Assembly: GCA_964542455.1 (NCBI GenBank)
Contig: CAZIUC010000003.1
Location: 1-64,000, forward strand
DNA length: 64,000 nt
Direction: 5' to 3'
DNA from: PFJX01 sp964542455
GTDB lineage: Bacteria; Pseudomonadota; Gammaproteobacteria; Burkholderiales; Thiobacillaceae
Below the pieces are notes generated by a model that saw only the letters and a list, made by a program, of their open reading frames with translations, was not told where the DNA came from and searched no databases. Shown piece after piece: positions 41,850 to 49,852 of this stretch (the first letter of the stretch is position 1; every line of letters begins with the position of its first letter). Both the position numbers and the translations under genes were made by a program.

Positions 41850-43103
41850 TTAAAGCGTGAATTCCGGCAGTTTCTTCGCCACCGCCTGGTTCTTCAGGGT
41901 GACGTACTTGGGCAGGCCGTTTTCGTAGGCGGGATAGTCTTCGCCCTGGATCAGGCCGGACAGGTAGTTGCGGCACTTGTCGGTGATGCCGAAGCCATCC
42001 TCGGTGATGAAGTCCTTGGGCATGAATTTTTCGACGTTGGCCACGTCCTTCAATTCGGCGGCGCCGATTTCCCACTTGTATGGGATGTCGGACAAACGGA
42101 CGACAGTGGGCATGACCGAGTTCTTGCCGGCCAGGGCCAGGTTGACCGCGGCTTCACCCAGGGCGTAGGCCTGCTCGACGTCGGTCTTGGAGGCGATGTG
42201 GCGGGCGGCGCGTTGCAGGTAGTCGGCCACGGCCCAGTGGAACTTGTAGCCCAGCGCGTCCTTGATCATGTTGGCGACCACGGGGGCGGCGCCACCTAGT
42301 TGGGCATGGCCGAACGCGTCGCGGGTACCCTGTTCGGCCAGGAACTTGCCGTCCGGGTAATGGCAGCCTTCCGACACCACGATGGTGCAGAAGCCGTGCT
42401 CTTTCACGTTGGCGTCGACCTTGGCGAGGAACTTGGCCTGGTCGAACTCGACTTCCGGGAACAGGATGACGACCGGAATGCCCTGGTCGGCGACCAGTCC
42501 GCCGGCGGCGGCGATCCAACCGGCGTGGCGTCCCATCACTTCGACCACGAAGATTTTGGTGGAGGTCTTGGCCATCGACTTCACGTCGAACGAAGCTTCC
42601 AGGGTGGACACGGCGATGTACTTGGCAACGGAGCCGAAGCCGGGGCAGCAATCGGTGATGGGCAGATCGTTGTCCACGGTCTTGGGCACATGGATGGCCT
42701 GGATGGGGTAGCCCATCGCTTCGGACAGTTGCGAGACCTTGAAGCAGGTGTCGGCGGAGTCGCCGCCACCGTTGTAGAAGAAGTAGCCGATGTCGTGGGC
42801 TTTGAAGACTTCGATCAGGCGCGCGTATTCGCGCTTGTTGGCTTCCAGGCTCTTCAGCTTGAAGCGGCAGGAACCGAAGGCGCCGGAGGGGGTGGAGCGC
42901 AGCGCGGCGATGTCGGCGTCGGACTCGGCCGCGGTGTCGATCAGATCTTCGGTCAGGGCGCCGATGATGCCGTTACGGCCGGCGTAGACGGTGCCGATCT
43001 TGTCGGCGTGCTTGCGGGCAGTCTGGATGACGCCACAGGCGGAGGCGTTGATAACGGCGGTGACACCGCCGGATTGTGCGTAAAAGGCGTTTTTCTTGGT
43101 CAT
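41850..43103 (-). CDS. pfp: Pyrophosphate-dependent 6-phosphofructokinase
   Basis: Reversible phosphorylation of fructose-6-phosphate with PPi as donor. The start MTKKNAFYAQSGGVTAVIN gives 417 aa. PPi-type signatures are YNGGGDSADT (in place of the ATP-type GGDGS) and HVPKTVDNDLP with the lysine that excludes ATP; VEVMGRHAGWIA is the substrate-site motif. Together with hppA it forms a PPi-conserving glycolysis/gluconeogenesis module. Confidence 0.95.
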   Translation of the reverse strand: MTKKNAFYAQSGGVTAVINASACGVIQTARKHADKIGTVYAGRNGIIGALTEDLIDTAAESDADIAALRSTPSGAFGSCRFKLKSLEANKREYARLIEVFKAHDIGYFFYNGGGDSADTCFKVSQLSEAMGYPIQAIHVPKTVDNDLPITDCCPGFGSVAKYIAVSTLEASFDVKSMAKTSTKIFVVEVMGRHAGWIAAAGGLVADQGIPVVILFPEVEFDQAKFLAKVDANVKEHGFCTIVVSEGCHYPDGKFLAEQGTRDAFGHAQLGGAAPVVANMIKDALGYKFHWAVADYLQRAARHIASKTDVEQAYALGEAAVNLALAGKNSVMPTVVRLSDIPYKWEIGAAELKDVANVEKFMPKDFITEDGFGITDKCRNYLSGLIQGEDYPAYENGLPKYVTLKNQAVAKKLPEFTL

Positions 43104-43123
43104 GCGTGACACTCCAGATTCGC

Positions 43124-43145
43124 GGGTGCGCACGGCGCACCCTAC
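43124..43145. repeat. Short GTAG-headed palindrome (family F)
   Basis: Read on the minus strand it is GTAGGGTGCGCCGTGCGCAC plus CC: a palindrome GGGTGCGC/GCGCACCC with a GTAG head. It lies in the 46-nt gap between the 116-aa gene and pfp, where it could also form a leader hairpin. Confidence 0.8.
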
Positions 43146-43149
43146 GTGC

Positions 43150-43500
43150 TTAATGGATTCCGGTTTCGGCGGCGCGCTTGGCGTGGGCGACTTCCTGCAC
43201 CTTGAGCAAGGTGATCAGGCAGTCACCGAGGTTGTCGTATTCTTCCTGGCCGGTGCCGAAACGGTCTTTGACGGAATAGAAGAACATGGCCCGGTAAGCA
43301 GCCAGTCCGGTTTTGGACAGCACGAAAGCGCAGCCGTCCTCTTTCCAGTACAGCGCCGGACAGAGCGCGAGTTCCCGGTCTCCTTGTGAGAGGCGGATTT
43401 CCGTCTCAACGATCTGCACCTCGATGTCGCGGCCGAAACGCTCCTTCAAATAGGCGTGCGTCAACGACAGGTCGGATTCGGAGAAACCGGGAATGCTCAT
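43150..43500 (-). CDS. Soluble 116-aa protein of unknown function between adk and pfp
   Basis: The sequence (MSIPGFSESDLSLTHAYLKE, then VQIVETEIRLSQGDRELALC) has no signal or membrane helix and no motif I can name. It starts 2 nt after the adk stop and ends 46 nt before pfp, so it is cotranscribed with two central-metabolism enzymes. A regulatory or accessory role for PPi/adenylate metabolism is only a contextual guess. Confidence 0.7.
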   Translation of the reverse strand: MSIPGFSESDLSLTHAYLKERFGRDIEVQIVETEIRLSQGDRELALCPALYWKEDGCAFVLSKTGLAAYRAMFFYSVKDRFGTGQEEYDNLGDCLITLLKVQEVAHAKRAAETGIH

Positions 43501-43502
43501 AA

Positions 43503-44168
43503 TTACTTCTTCACCGAGTCCAGAGCGGCGAAGCAGCCGTCACGGATGTCGTTGACCGAGCCGACACCAGCAATCTTGAAATACTTGGGCGCGCCGGCGG
43601 CACCGCTCTTGCCCCAGTCGGAGTAGTACTTGACCAGGGGCTCGGTCTGGGCGTGGTACACGTCCAGACGTTTCTTCACGGTTTCTTCATGATCGTCGTC
43701 ACGCTGGATCAGGTCCTCGCCGGTTTCGTCGTCCTTGCCGGCGACCTTGGGCGGGTTGAACACGACGTGGTAGGTGCGGCCGGAAGCCACGTGCACGCGA
43801 CGGCCGGACATGCGCTTGATGATTTCCTCATCGGGCACGTCGATTTCGACCACGGCGTCGATCGGCACACCGGCGGCTTTCATGGCGTCAGCCTGGGGGA
43901 TGGTGCGGGGGAAGCCGTCGAACAGGAAGCCATTGGCGCAATCGGCTTCCAGGATGCGGTCTTTCACCAGGCCGATGATGATTTCGTCGGACACCAGGCC
44001 ACCCGCGTCCATGATCTTCTTGGCGGCCAGGCCCATCTCGGTGCCGGCCTTCACAGCGGCGCGCAGCATGTCGCCGGTGGAGATTTGCGGAATGCCATAG
44101 CGTTCCTTGATGTAGTTGGCCTGGGTGCCTTTGCCCGCGCCGGGGCCGCCGAGAAGAATCATACGCAT
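43503..44168 (-). CDS. adk: Adenylate kinase
   Basis: Interconverts AMP+ATP and 2 ADP. The 221 aa begin MRMILLGGPGAGKGTQANYI with the P-loop at 7-15. Other marks are the AMP-binding STGDMLRA, the LID region (GRRVHVASGRTYHVVFNPPK) of long-form adenylate kinase without zinc cysteines, and FDGFPRT. A GAGG site precedes the ATG. First gene of adk-orf116-pfp-orf72. Confidence 0.97.
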   Translation of the reverse strand: MRMILLGGPGAGKGTQANYIKERYGIPQISTGDMLRAAVKAGTEMGLAAKKIMDAGGLVSDEIIIGLVKDRILEADCANGFLFDGFPRTIPQADAMKAAGVPIDAVVEIDVPDEEIIKRMSGRRVHVASGRTYHVVFNPPKVAGKDDETGEDLIQRDDDHEETVKKRLDVYHAQTEPLVKYYSDWGKSGAAGAPKYFKIAGVGSVNDIRDGCFAALDSVKK

Positions 44169-44356
44169 GGAAAAACCTCTTTAAATCAGTCCCTTGCGGG
44201 GTTGGGTGGATAGCTACGGAAAAACCAGAGCGGCCGGTAGGGTATGCGTCCGGCCGGGTCAGGAACACTCAATTTTTTGTATTTGGTTATAAGGTCAGGT
44301 TATTGAGAACCATTTGCTGCGCTGCAATATGCGGTAACACTCCCAGGCACGGCATG

Positions 44357-45235
44357 TCAGTGCTGGTTTGACGCAAGAAACAGCATGCGCACCTTCTCCA
44401 GATCTTCCGGTGTATCGACGCCCGGCGGCATGGTCTGGTCAGCTTCTATCACGATGATGCGGTGGCCGTGCCAGAGCGCGCGCAGTTGTTCCAGAGACTC
44501 GAATTCCTCGATCGCGGGCCGCGCTAGCGTCGGATATGCCTTGAGGAAACCGACGCGGTAGGCATAAAGGCCGATGTGGCGGGCGATGGGGAGACCTTCG
44601 GGAATCGCACCCCTCTCCCGCTGTGAGAGGGGCTGGGAGTGAGGGAGCGACACTTGATCGACCGGCAACACCGACTCGCTCGCCGCTCCTTCTCCCCGGC
44701 TCTCCCCCTGGGGGGGAGGGGGTAATGTCCAGGCATCCCTGGCCCAGGGAATCGGGGCGCGCGAGAAGTAGAGGGCATAGCCATTCTTGTCGGTAACTAC
44801 TTTCACCACGTTGGGATTGAATACTTCGGCCGCGTCGTGGATACGGTGGCAAACGGTGGACATGGCGGCATCCGGGTGGGCGAACAGGGCCATCGCCACG
44901 GCATGAATCAGGGCCGGGTCGATCAGCGGTTCGTCACCTTGCACGTTGACCACCACGGCATCGTCCGGCCAGCCCAGTTTGCTTGCCACTTCCGCCAGGC
45001 GGTCGCTGCCGGAGGCGCAATCTGGGGAAGTCATCACGGCGGGAAAGCCCCACGCCTCGACCGCGGTGGCGACGCCTTCATGATCCGTCGCCACCCACAC
45101 CCCGGCCGCGCCACTCGCAACGGCGCGTTCGGCCACGCGCACCACCATCGGTTTGCCGTGGATGTCGGCGAGCGGTTTGCCGGGCAGTCGGGTGGAGGCG
45201 TAACGGGCGGGAATGATGGCGAAGAAGGCGGACAT
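44357..45235 (-). CDS. kdsB: CMP-Kdo synthetase with an in-frame repeat insertion
   Basis: Activates Kdo with CTP for lipid A attachment, the step after kdsD/kdsC. The start MSAFFAIIPARYASTRLPG at 45235 gives 292 aa against about 250 for the family. Motifs IPARYASTRLPGKPL, VNVQGDEPLI and ALYFSRAPIPW are intact. Residues about 170-210, between PIPWARDAW and PEGLPIARHIGLYAYR, are extra and are read through two C/G-rich palindromes (PPPPQGESRGEG, SQPLSQRERGA). The frame is kept, so the enzyme may still work. Confidence 0.94.
   Translation of the reverse strand: MSAFFAIIPARYASTRLPGKPLADIHGKPMVVRVAERAVASGAAGVWVATDHEGVATAVEAWGFPAVMTSPDCASGSDRLAEVASKLGWPDDAVVVNVQGDEPLIDPALIHAVAMALFAHPDAAMSTVCHRIHDAAEVFNPNVVKVVTDKNGYALYFSRAPIPWARDAWTLPPPPQGESRGEGAASESVLPVDQVSLPHSQPLSQRERGAIPEGLPIARHIGLYAYRVGFLKAYPTLARPAIEEFESLEQLRALWHGHRIIVIEADQTMPPGVDTPEDLEKVRMLFLASNQH
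44606..44728. repeat. Pair of C/G-rich palindromes inside kdsB (family G, copy 1)
   Basis: CCCCTCTCCCGCTGTGAGAG with following GGG... (44610-44649) and CTCTCCCCCTGGGGGGGAGG with flanks (44687-44725) sit head to head within kdsB. Their total of about 123 nt is divisible by three. The same family occurs inside cobT and cobQ. Confidence 0.88.
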
Positions 45236-45372
45236 GGCTGAAACAGGCTGGAAAATGCGACGGGCCATTGTACGGGCTGCGCCATCAGGGCTAACCCATG
45301 CTTCAAGCTCAAGTTATCGCGCTGCTTGTCGATAAATCCATCTCTTATGTTTACCGCTGCCCTGCCGCCACC

Positions 45373-46575
45373 ATGAATCCGCAACTGCCTCGCCGCATGA
45401 CCCGACAATTGATTCTCGGGTTTGCGCTGCTCATCGCGCTGATGGTCGGCTTGATCGGGCACGCGGTATGGCAAATCAGCGACCTGAAAGAGCGTATGCG
45501 CGACATCGTCGAACTGCGCAACCAGAAGATCCAGCTCGCCACGGATTTGCAGGAGGCTTCCTACAACCGCCACAGCGCCCTGGTCTACCAGGCGGTGGCG
45601 CGCGATGCCTTCGAGCGTGATGAATACTTTCAGCAATACATCAAGTGGGGCTACCAGGTCGGCCTGGCGCGCACCACACTGAAGTCTCTGCCGCTGGACG
45701 AATTCGAGCGCGACAACCTGCGGCGACAGGACAATCTGGTAGGGCGAATCATCGATGAACAGGAAATCATCAGCGACCTGGCGGCGCGCGGTGTGATGGA
45801 AGAGGCATTGACCAGGCTGGCGGCGGATTTGCGCCCGCTCAACCTGGAATACACCGAGATCGTCGAAACCTTGCGCCGCTACGAGCGCGATCTTATTCGC
45901 TCCGCGCTTGAGCAGACACAACAGGCGACGCACCACGCCATCGTCTTGCACCTCGGTCTGGGCAGCGCGCTGATCCTGCTGGCCATACTGATTTCCGAAA
46001 CCACCCGGCGCCTGCTGCGGCGCCATGCCCTGACCATCTTCGAGCAGATGCACCAGCTGGAAGTGGTGGGCACCCGGCTGGAACATGAGTCCACGCATGA
46101 CCCGCTCACCGGCCTGGCGAATCGGGTGCTGTTCTATCGCCGTCTGGAGGAGGCCATGGCGCATGCGGCGGAAGAAGATTTCTCGGTGGCCGTCATGTAT
46201 GTCGATCTTGACGATTTCAAACAGGTCAACGACGTGCATGGCCACGCCGTCGGCGATGTCCTGCTCAAGGCGGTGGCGGATCGTCTGCATCATGTGGTCC
46301 GGATGGCCGACACGGCGGCGCGACTGGGCGGAGATGAGTTCGCCCTGTTGTTCGTCGGTGTCCAGGAAACCAGCGAATGTCCGCCTCTGTGCGCCAAGGT
46401 GGAAAAGGAGATCGCCCAGCCGTTGGAGGTCGAGGGCCTCGATCTGACGCCGGCGTGCAGCATCGGCTATGCGCTCTACCCGCGCGACGGCCGCTCGCTG
46501 GATACCCTGCTCAACACGGCCGACGCGCGGATGTATCAGGCAAAGCGGGCGAGGAAAGAGCGCCGCAAGGGGTAA
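45373..46575 (+). CDS. Membrane diguanylate cyclase (four-helix sensor plus GGDEF)
   Basis: Predicted c-di-GMP synthase. The ATG at 45373 gives 400 aa; an in-frame start 25 codons upstream is possible. A membrane helix at about 12-33, a helical periplasmic region (IVELRNQKIQLATDLQEASY) like a four-helix-bundle sensor, and a second helix (HLGLGSALILLAILIS) precede the GGDEF domain. The active site is GGDEF at 319-323, and RMAD upstream is a likely RxxD I-site. Confidence 0.9.
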   Translation: MNPQLPRRMTRQLILGFALLIALMVGLIGHAVWQISDLKERMRDIVELRNQKIQLATDLQEASYNRHSALVYQAVARDAFERDEYFQQYIKWGYQVGLARTTLKSLPLDEFERDNLRRQDNLVGRIIDEQEIISDLAARGVMEEALTRLAADLRPLNLEYTEIVETLRRYERDLIRSALEQTQQATHHAIVLHLGLGSALILLAILISETTRRLLRRHALTIFEQMHQLEVVGTRLEHESTHDPLTGLANRVLFYRRLEEAMAHAAEEDFSVAVMYVDLDDFKQVNDVHGHAVGDVLLKAVADRLHHVVRMADTAARLGGDEFALLFVGVQETSECPPLCAKVEKEIAQPLEVEGLDLTPACSIGYALYPRDGRSLDTLLNTADARMYQAKRARKERRKG

Positions 46576-46579
46576 ATGC

Positions 46580-46665
46580 GTAGGTCAGGTTGCGGCTCTA
46601 TCGCTACCTGTCGATCCAATCTCAAGCTTGAGCGGCACGATCATCAGGCAGTCGCTATGCGCCTA
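46580..46665. repeat. GTAG REP-like pair with a worn right arm (family A, copy 6)
   Basis: The left arm 46580-46613 is intact (GTAGGTCAGGTTGCGGCTC). The right arm (TCATCAGGCAGTCGCTATGC and GCCTAG) is decayed. The cobS stop codon lies inside the right arm. Convergent junction. Confidence 0.82.
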
Positions 46666-47380
46666 GCAGGCTTCCGGCCAGCACCAGCGCCAGCAACAGC
46701 CCGCTCTCCAGCCATTCCACTCCCGCCCCCAGCGCATCGCCGGTCATGCCGCTCAGGCGCGCGCGCAGATAGGCGCGCCAGCCGAGGATCAGCAGTGGCG
46801 CGGCCAGCAGGGCGGGTGCCCACAGGCTCGCAGTCGTAAGCAGCGCGGCCCATCCCCCCACGCCAGCCAAACCGATATTCCAGGCAAAGCGCTCACCCAA
46901 CCCCGGTTTGATCGACGGCAATCGCGCCCAGAGCAGCGGGCCCAGACGCGCCCAGGCGGGAATCAGCAGCAGTGGCCAGAACACCCCCGCCTTGGCGAGC
47001 AGCATCAGCAACACCAGCTTGCTCAGGAGTTGCACCCCCAACGCGGTGACGCCGAACACGCCCATGTGCGGATCGGCCAGCACGCTAAGCAGACGATCCT
47101 TGTCGCCATGCGCCGCGCCCAGCGCATCCGCCAGATCGGCCAGACCGTCGAGATGCAACGCCCCGGTCAAGCCGACCCAGGCCAGCAGACCGAGCAAGGC
47201 ACCCAGCCAGGGGTCGACCCGGGCACCCAGCCACAGCGCCGCCGCCAACAGCGCGCCGAGCAACAGCCCCACCAACGGAAACCAGATCGCCGCGCGCGCA
47301 AGTTCCTCCGGCTTGAAATTCGCCAAGGCGGGCGTCGGAAGCCGGGTGAGGAACTGGATGGCGAGGATCAGTCCGCGCAT
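46655..47380 (-). CDS. cobS: Cobalamin-5'-phosphate synthase
   Basis: Inner-membrane enzyme that joins adenosylcobinamide-GDP and alpha-ribazole(-phosphate), the last assembly step of the nucleotide loop. The start MRGLILAIQFLTRLPTP at 47380 gives 241 aa with several membrane helices. The metal/substrate motif GALHLDGLADLADALGA matches the conserved HxDGLAD segment. It overlaps cobC by 13 nt; the stop is inside a repeat arm. Confidence 0.95.
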   Translation of the reverse strand: MRGLILAIQFLTRLPTPALANFKPEELARAAIWFPLVGLLLGALLAAALWLGARVDPWLGALLGLLAWVGLTGALHLDGLADLADALGAAHGDKDRLLSVLADPHMGVFGVTALGVQLLSKLVLLMLLAKAGVFWPLLLIPAWARLGPLLWARLPSIKPGLGERFAWNIGLAGVGGWAALLTTASLWAPALLAAPLLILGWRAYLRARLSGMTGDALGAGVEWLESGLLLALVLAGSLLGA

Positions 47381-48027
47381 GTCTGGTCGGATGGTTCGTG
47401 GGCCGCGTTCAACGACAACAAAATCGGCGCCTCGCCGGCGAGAAGTGATATCTGGAAATGCGCGGCTTCCGGTAGCGCGATGCGATAGATATGGGAGGCC
47501 GGCAGGCCGATCAGGTCGATCAACAACGCGCGCATGACACCGGCATGGGTGATCAGCAGGCGGTGCCCGCCGCGAGAGCCGGTGAGCCATTCTTCCCAAC
47601 CCGCGCGCACGCGTTGGCGGACTTCGATCAGGTTTTCGCCACCGGGCGCGGCGGCCGAGGTTGCCAACGAGCTGGCGGCGGATCGGAACAGTTGATGTTC
47701 GATCGGGTTGCGCTTCGCCGCTTCTTCCGGCGTGAGGCCTTCCCATTCGCCGAAGGCGATTTCCTGGAAGGCCGGGGAAACGCGCAGCGGCACATCCAAT
47801 CGCTCGGCCAGTTGTTGCGCGAAGGCCTGGCAGCGTTGCGCGGGAGAGCTGGCTATCGTGGGCAATTCCGCTCCTGCCAAGGCCTCCCAGCGCCGCGCCA
47901 CGTTTTCCATCTGCTTCCAGCCCAGGTCGGACAGGGGGTCATCCTGGCGGCCGCGATAGACGAATGGGCGCCCCCGCACGGCGCCGTGGCGCAGCACGGT
48001 GACGACGGTGGCGCCTTCAATCGCCAT
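47368..48027 (-). CDS. cobC: Alpha-ribazole phosphatase-like histidine phosphatase
   Basis: Predicted to dephosphorylate alpha-ribazole-5'-phosphate or cobalamin-5'-phosphate. With ATG 48027 it has 219 aa; a GTG two codons upstream is an alternative. The phosphoglycerate-mutase-like fold shows the catalytic RHG at 13-15, FGEWEGLTPEE, and the second histidine in LITHAGVMRALL. It overlaps cobT and cobS, consistent with one operon. Confidence 0.92.
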   Translation of the reverse strand: MAIEGATVVTVLRHGAVRGRPFVYRGRQDDPLSDLGWKQMENVARRWEALAGAELPTIASSPAQRCQAFAQQLAERLDVPLRVSPAFQEIAFGEWEGLTPEEAAKRNPIEHQLFRSAASSLATSAAAPGGENLIEVRQRVRAGWEEWLTGSRGGHRLLITHAGVMRALLIDLIGLPASHIYRIALPEAAHFQISLLAGEAPILLSLNAAHEPSDQTCAD

Positions 48028-49180
48028 GTTCACTCGCGCCGCTCACCCCGGCCTCCGCGAAGGTCGCCATGCCGCCATGCAGCTCGCAAGCCAGGCGCAG
48101 CAACGGCAGCGCCGTCGCCGCGCCGCTGCCTTCGCCCAGGCGCATCTCCAAACGCAGCAACGGCTGAGCATCGAGCGCGGCGAGCAGGCGGGCATGGCCG
48201 GGTTCCGCCGAGGCGTGGGCGAACAGCAGCCAGTCGCGCGCGCCGGCATTCATCCGGCAAGCCGCCAGAGCGGCGGCGGTGGTGATGAAACCATCCACCA
48301 GCACCGGCAAACCCTGTTGCGCGCAGGCGATGTAAGCGCCCGCCAATGCCGCGATCTCGAAGCCACCGAGGCGGCGCAGGGCCTCGCTCCCTCCCCCTCC
48401 GGGGGAGGGCTGGGGAGAGGGAGCAACGTTCGCGCCCCAGGCCACGCTCGCGCCTAGCGGAGGCGCCTTTCCCTCTCCCCCGGCCCCTCCCCCGGAGGGG
48501 GAGGGGAGAAAGTCGTGCAGCGCCAACCCTCGGTCGATTACCTCCGCCTTGTGGTTCACTCCCTCGCTATCCAGCCCGGTACCCGGCCCCGCCAGTTCCC
48601 TTCCCGGCAGGCCCAGCAGCGCGCAGGCCAGGGCCGCCGCCGAGGTGGTGTTGCCGATGCCCATCTCGCCGCCGATGAACAGATCGCAGCCGTGCGTGAT
48701 CGAGCGTTTCACCGTGGCGCGGCCCAGGTCCAGGCAATGCACCAGTTGCGCCTCGCTCATCGCCGGGCCTTGAGTGAAGTTGGCGGTGCCGTCGCCGGCC
48801 TTGGCCCAGAGCACACCGGGGAGTTGAGCGGTCGCCAGGGTGCCGGCGTCCACCACTTCGAGGCGGGCGCCAGCCGCGCGCGCCAGCACCGCGATCGCCG
48901 CGCCGCCATTGACGAAGTTGGCCAGCATCTGCTGCGTGACTTCCTGGGGAAAAGCAGACACGCCCTCCTCCACCACGCCGTGATCGGCCGCGAAGATCGA
49001 GATACAGGGTTGCTCGATGCGCGGTTTCACCCGGTATTGCATGGCCGCCAGTTCCACCGCCAACTGTTCCAGTCGACCCAGGCTGCCGGGCGGTTTGGTC
49101 AGGTTGTCCTGGCGCAGGCGGGCGACCGCGCGCGTGGATTGATCGAGGGGTTTGACGGGTTGTTGCCACCAGAGGGTCAT
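48017..49180 (-). CDS. cobT: Nicotinate-nucleotide--DMB phosphoribosyltransferase with an in-frame repeat insertion
   Basis: Makes alpha-ribazole-5'-phosphate from nicotinate mononucleotide and 5,6-dimethylbenzimidazole. The 387 aa are about 30-40 longer than the usual form. Family motifs LTKPPGSLGRLE, FAADHGVVEEGVSAFP, GGEMGIGNTTSAAA and VDGFI are intact. Residues about 224-265, between RGLALHD and EALRRLGGFEIAALAGA, are extra and encoded by two C/G-rich palindromes (SPSGGGAGGEG, SPQPSPGGGGS). Confidence 0.95.
   Translation of the reverse strand: MTLWWQQPVKPLDQSTRAVARLRQDNLTKPPGSLGRLEQLAVELAAMQYRVKPRIEQPCISIFAADHGVVEEGVSAFPQEVTQQMLANFVNGGAAIAVLARAAGARLEVVDAGTLATAQLPGVLWAKAGDGTANFTQGPAMSEAQLVHCLDLGRATVKRSITHGCDLFIGGEMGIGNTTSAAALACALLGLPGRELAGPGTGLDSEGVNHKAEVIDRGLALHDFLPSPSGGGAGGEGKAPPLGASVAWGANVAPSPQPSPGGGGSEALRRLGGFEIAALAGAYIACAQQGLPVLVDGFITTAAALAACRMNAGARDWLLFAHASAEPGHARLLAALDAQPLLRLEMRLGEGSGAATALPLLRLACELHGGMATFAEAGVSGASEHGD
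48386..48511. repeat. Pair of C/G-rich palindromes inside cobT (family G, copy 2)
   Basis: CTCCCTCCCCCTCCGGGGGA with GGG... (48386-48423) and CCCTCTCCCCCGGCCCCTCC with following CCCGGAGGGGGAGGGG (48467-48511) are inverted units around a spacer. The 126-nt total is divisible by three. Same family as in kdsB and cobQ. Confidence 0.9.
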
Positions 49181-49202
49181 GGTCGAGATTCCAGTTCGAT
49201 TT

Positions 49203-49236
49203 GTAGGTCAGGTTGGCGCGCAGCGACTACCTGACG
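49203..49236. repeat. Single GTAG REP-like arm (family A, copy 7)
   Basis: GTAGGTCAGGTTGGCGCGCA through CTACCTGACG is a single arm between cobT and cobU. Read on the minus strand it encodes the last residues of CobU (SGSRCAPT) and supplies its TGA stop. Confidence 0.9.
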
Positions 49237-49852
49237 CCGCAACGCCAGGTTGCGATGCAACGTTTGGGGATTTCATCGTCAGCGGCAGACCCGCCGCGAC
49301 AAAGGTAACGGAATCGGCCAGGCGGGCGATGTCCTGATTCAGCCAGCCGGCCTCATCCACGAAACGACGGCTGAGTTCGCCCATCGGAATCACGCCGAGG
49401 CCGATTTCGTTGGAGACCAGGAGGATGTCGCCGGTCAGCGTCGGCAAGGCGGCAAGCAGGGCGGCGCGTTCCCGCGCGAATACCGTTTCGCCGGCTTCCA
49501 GCAGATTCATCAGCCACAGGGTCAGGCAGTCGACCAGCACGAATCGTCCCGCGCCCGCGGCCTGTTTCAGCGCCTCGGCCAGGTACACGGGCTCCTCGAC
49601 GGTGGCCCAGTGAGCGGCTCTTTCTTCCCGATGGCGGGCGATGCGCGCGGCCATCTCGGCGTCGCGCGCCTGGCCGGTGGCGATCACGGTCACCGGCAGG
49701 CCGCTTCGCTCCGCCAGATTCTGCGCGTGGCGGCTCTTGCCGGATCGGGCGCCACCGAGGATCAGGGTGAGCTGTAGCGCCGGCGTCCCGCCGGCTTCGT
49801 TTTTCTGATCAGGCCTTGGATGCCGGCGAGACGCCGGCGCTACACGCCTCAT
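49208..49852 (-). CDS. cobU: Adenosylcobinamide kinase/guanylyltransferase with repeat-derived ends
   Basis: Phosphorylates and guanylylates adenosylcobinamide. The core is normal: P-loop GGARSGKS at 33-40, guanylylated histidine region ARIARHREERAAHW, VDCLTLWLMNLL, and LADSVTFVAAGLPLTMK at the normal end. The only visible ATG (49852) overlaps the SNF2 stop as ATGA and gives 214 aa. Residues 4-27 are encoded by a family C repeat and the last 8 by a family A arm. Confidence 0.93.
   Translation of the reverse strand: MRRVAPASRRHPRPDQKNEAGGTPALQLTLILGGARSGKSRHAQNLAERSGLPVTVIATGQARDAEMAARIARHREERAAHWATVEEPVYLAEALKQAAGAGRFVLVDCLTLWLMNLLEAGETVFARERAALLAALPTLTGDILLVSNEIGLGVIPMGELSRRFVDEAGWLNQDIARLADSVTFVAAGLPLTMKSPNVASQPGVAASGSRCAPT
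49774..49843. repeat. GTAG-headed inverted repeat in the start of cobU (family C, copy 2)
   Basis: GTAGCGCCGGCGTCCCGCCG and GCCGGCGAGACGCCGGCGCT with AC form an inverted pair around a loop containing TCTGATC. The whole element lies within the first 27 codons assigned to cobU. Confidence 0.88.

Noticed and set aside
44606..44728. Frameshift or pseudogene in kdsB
   Set aside because: The insertion keeps the reading frame and both flanking conserved blocks are complete, so the gene reads as intact though enlarged.
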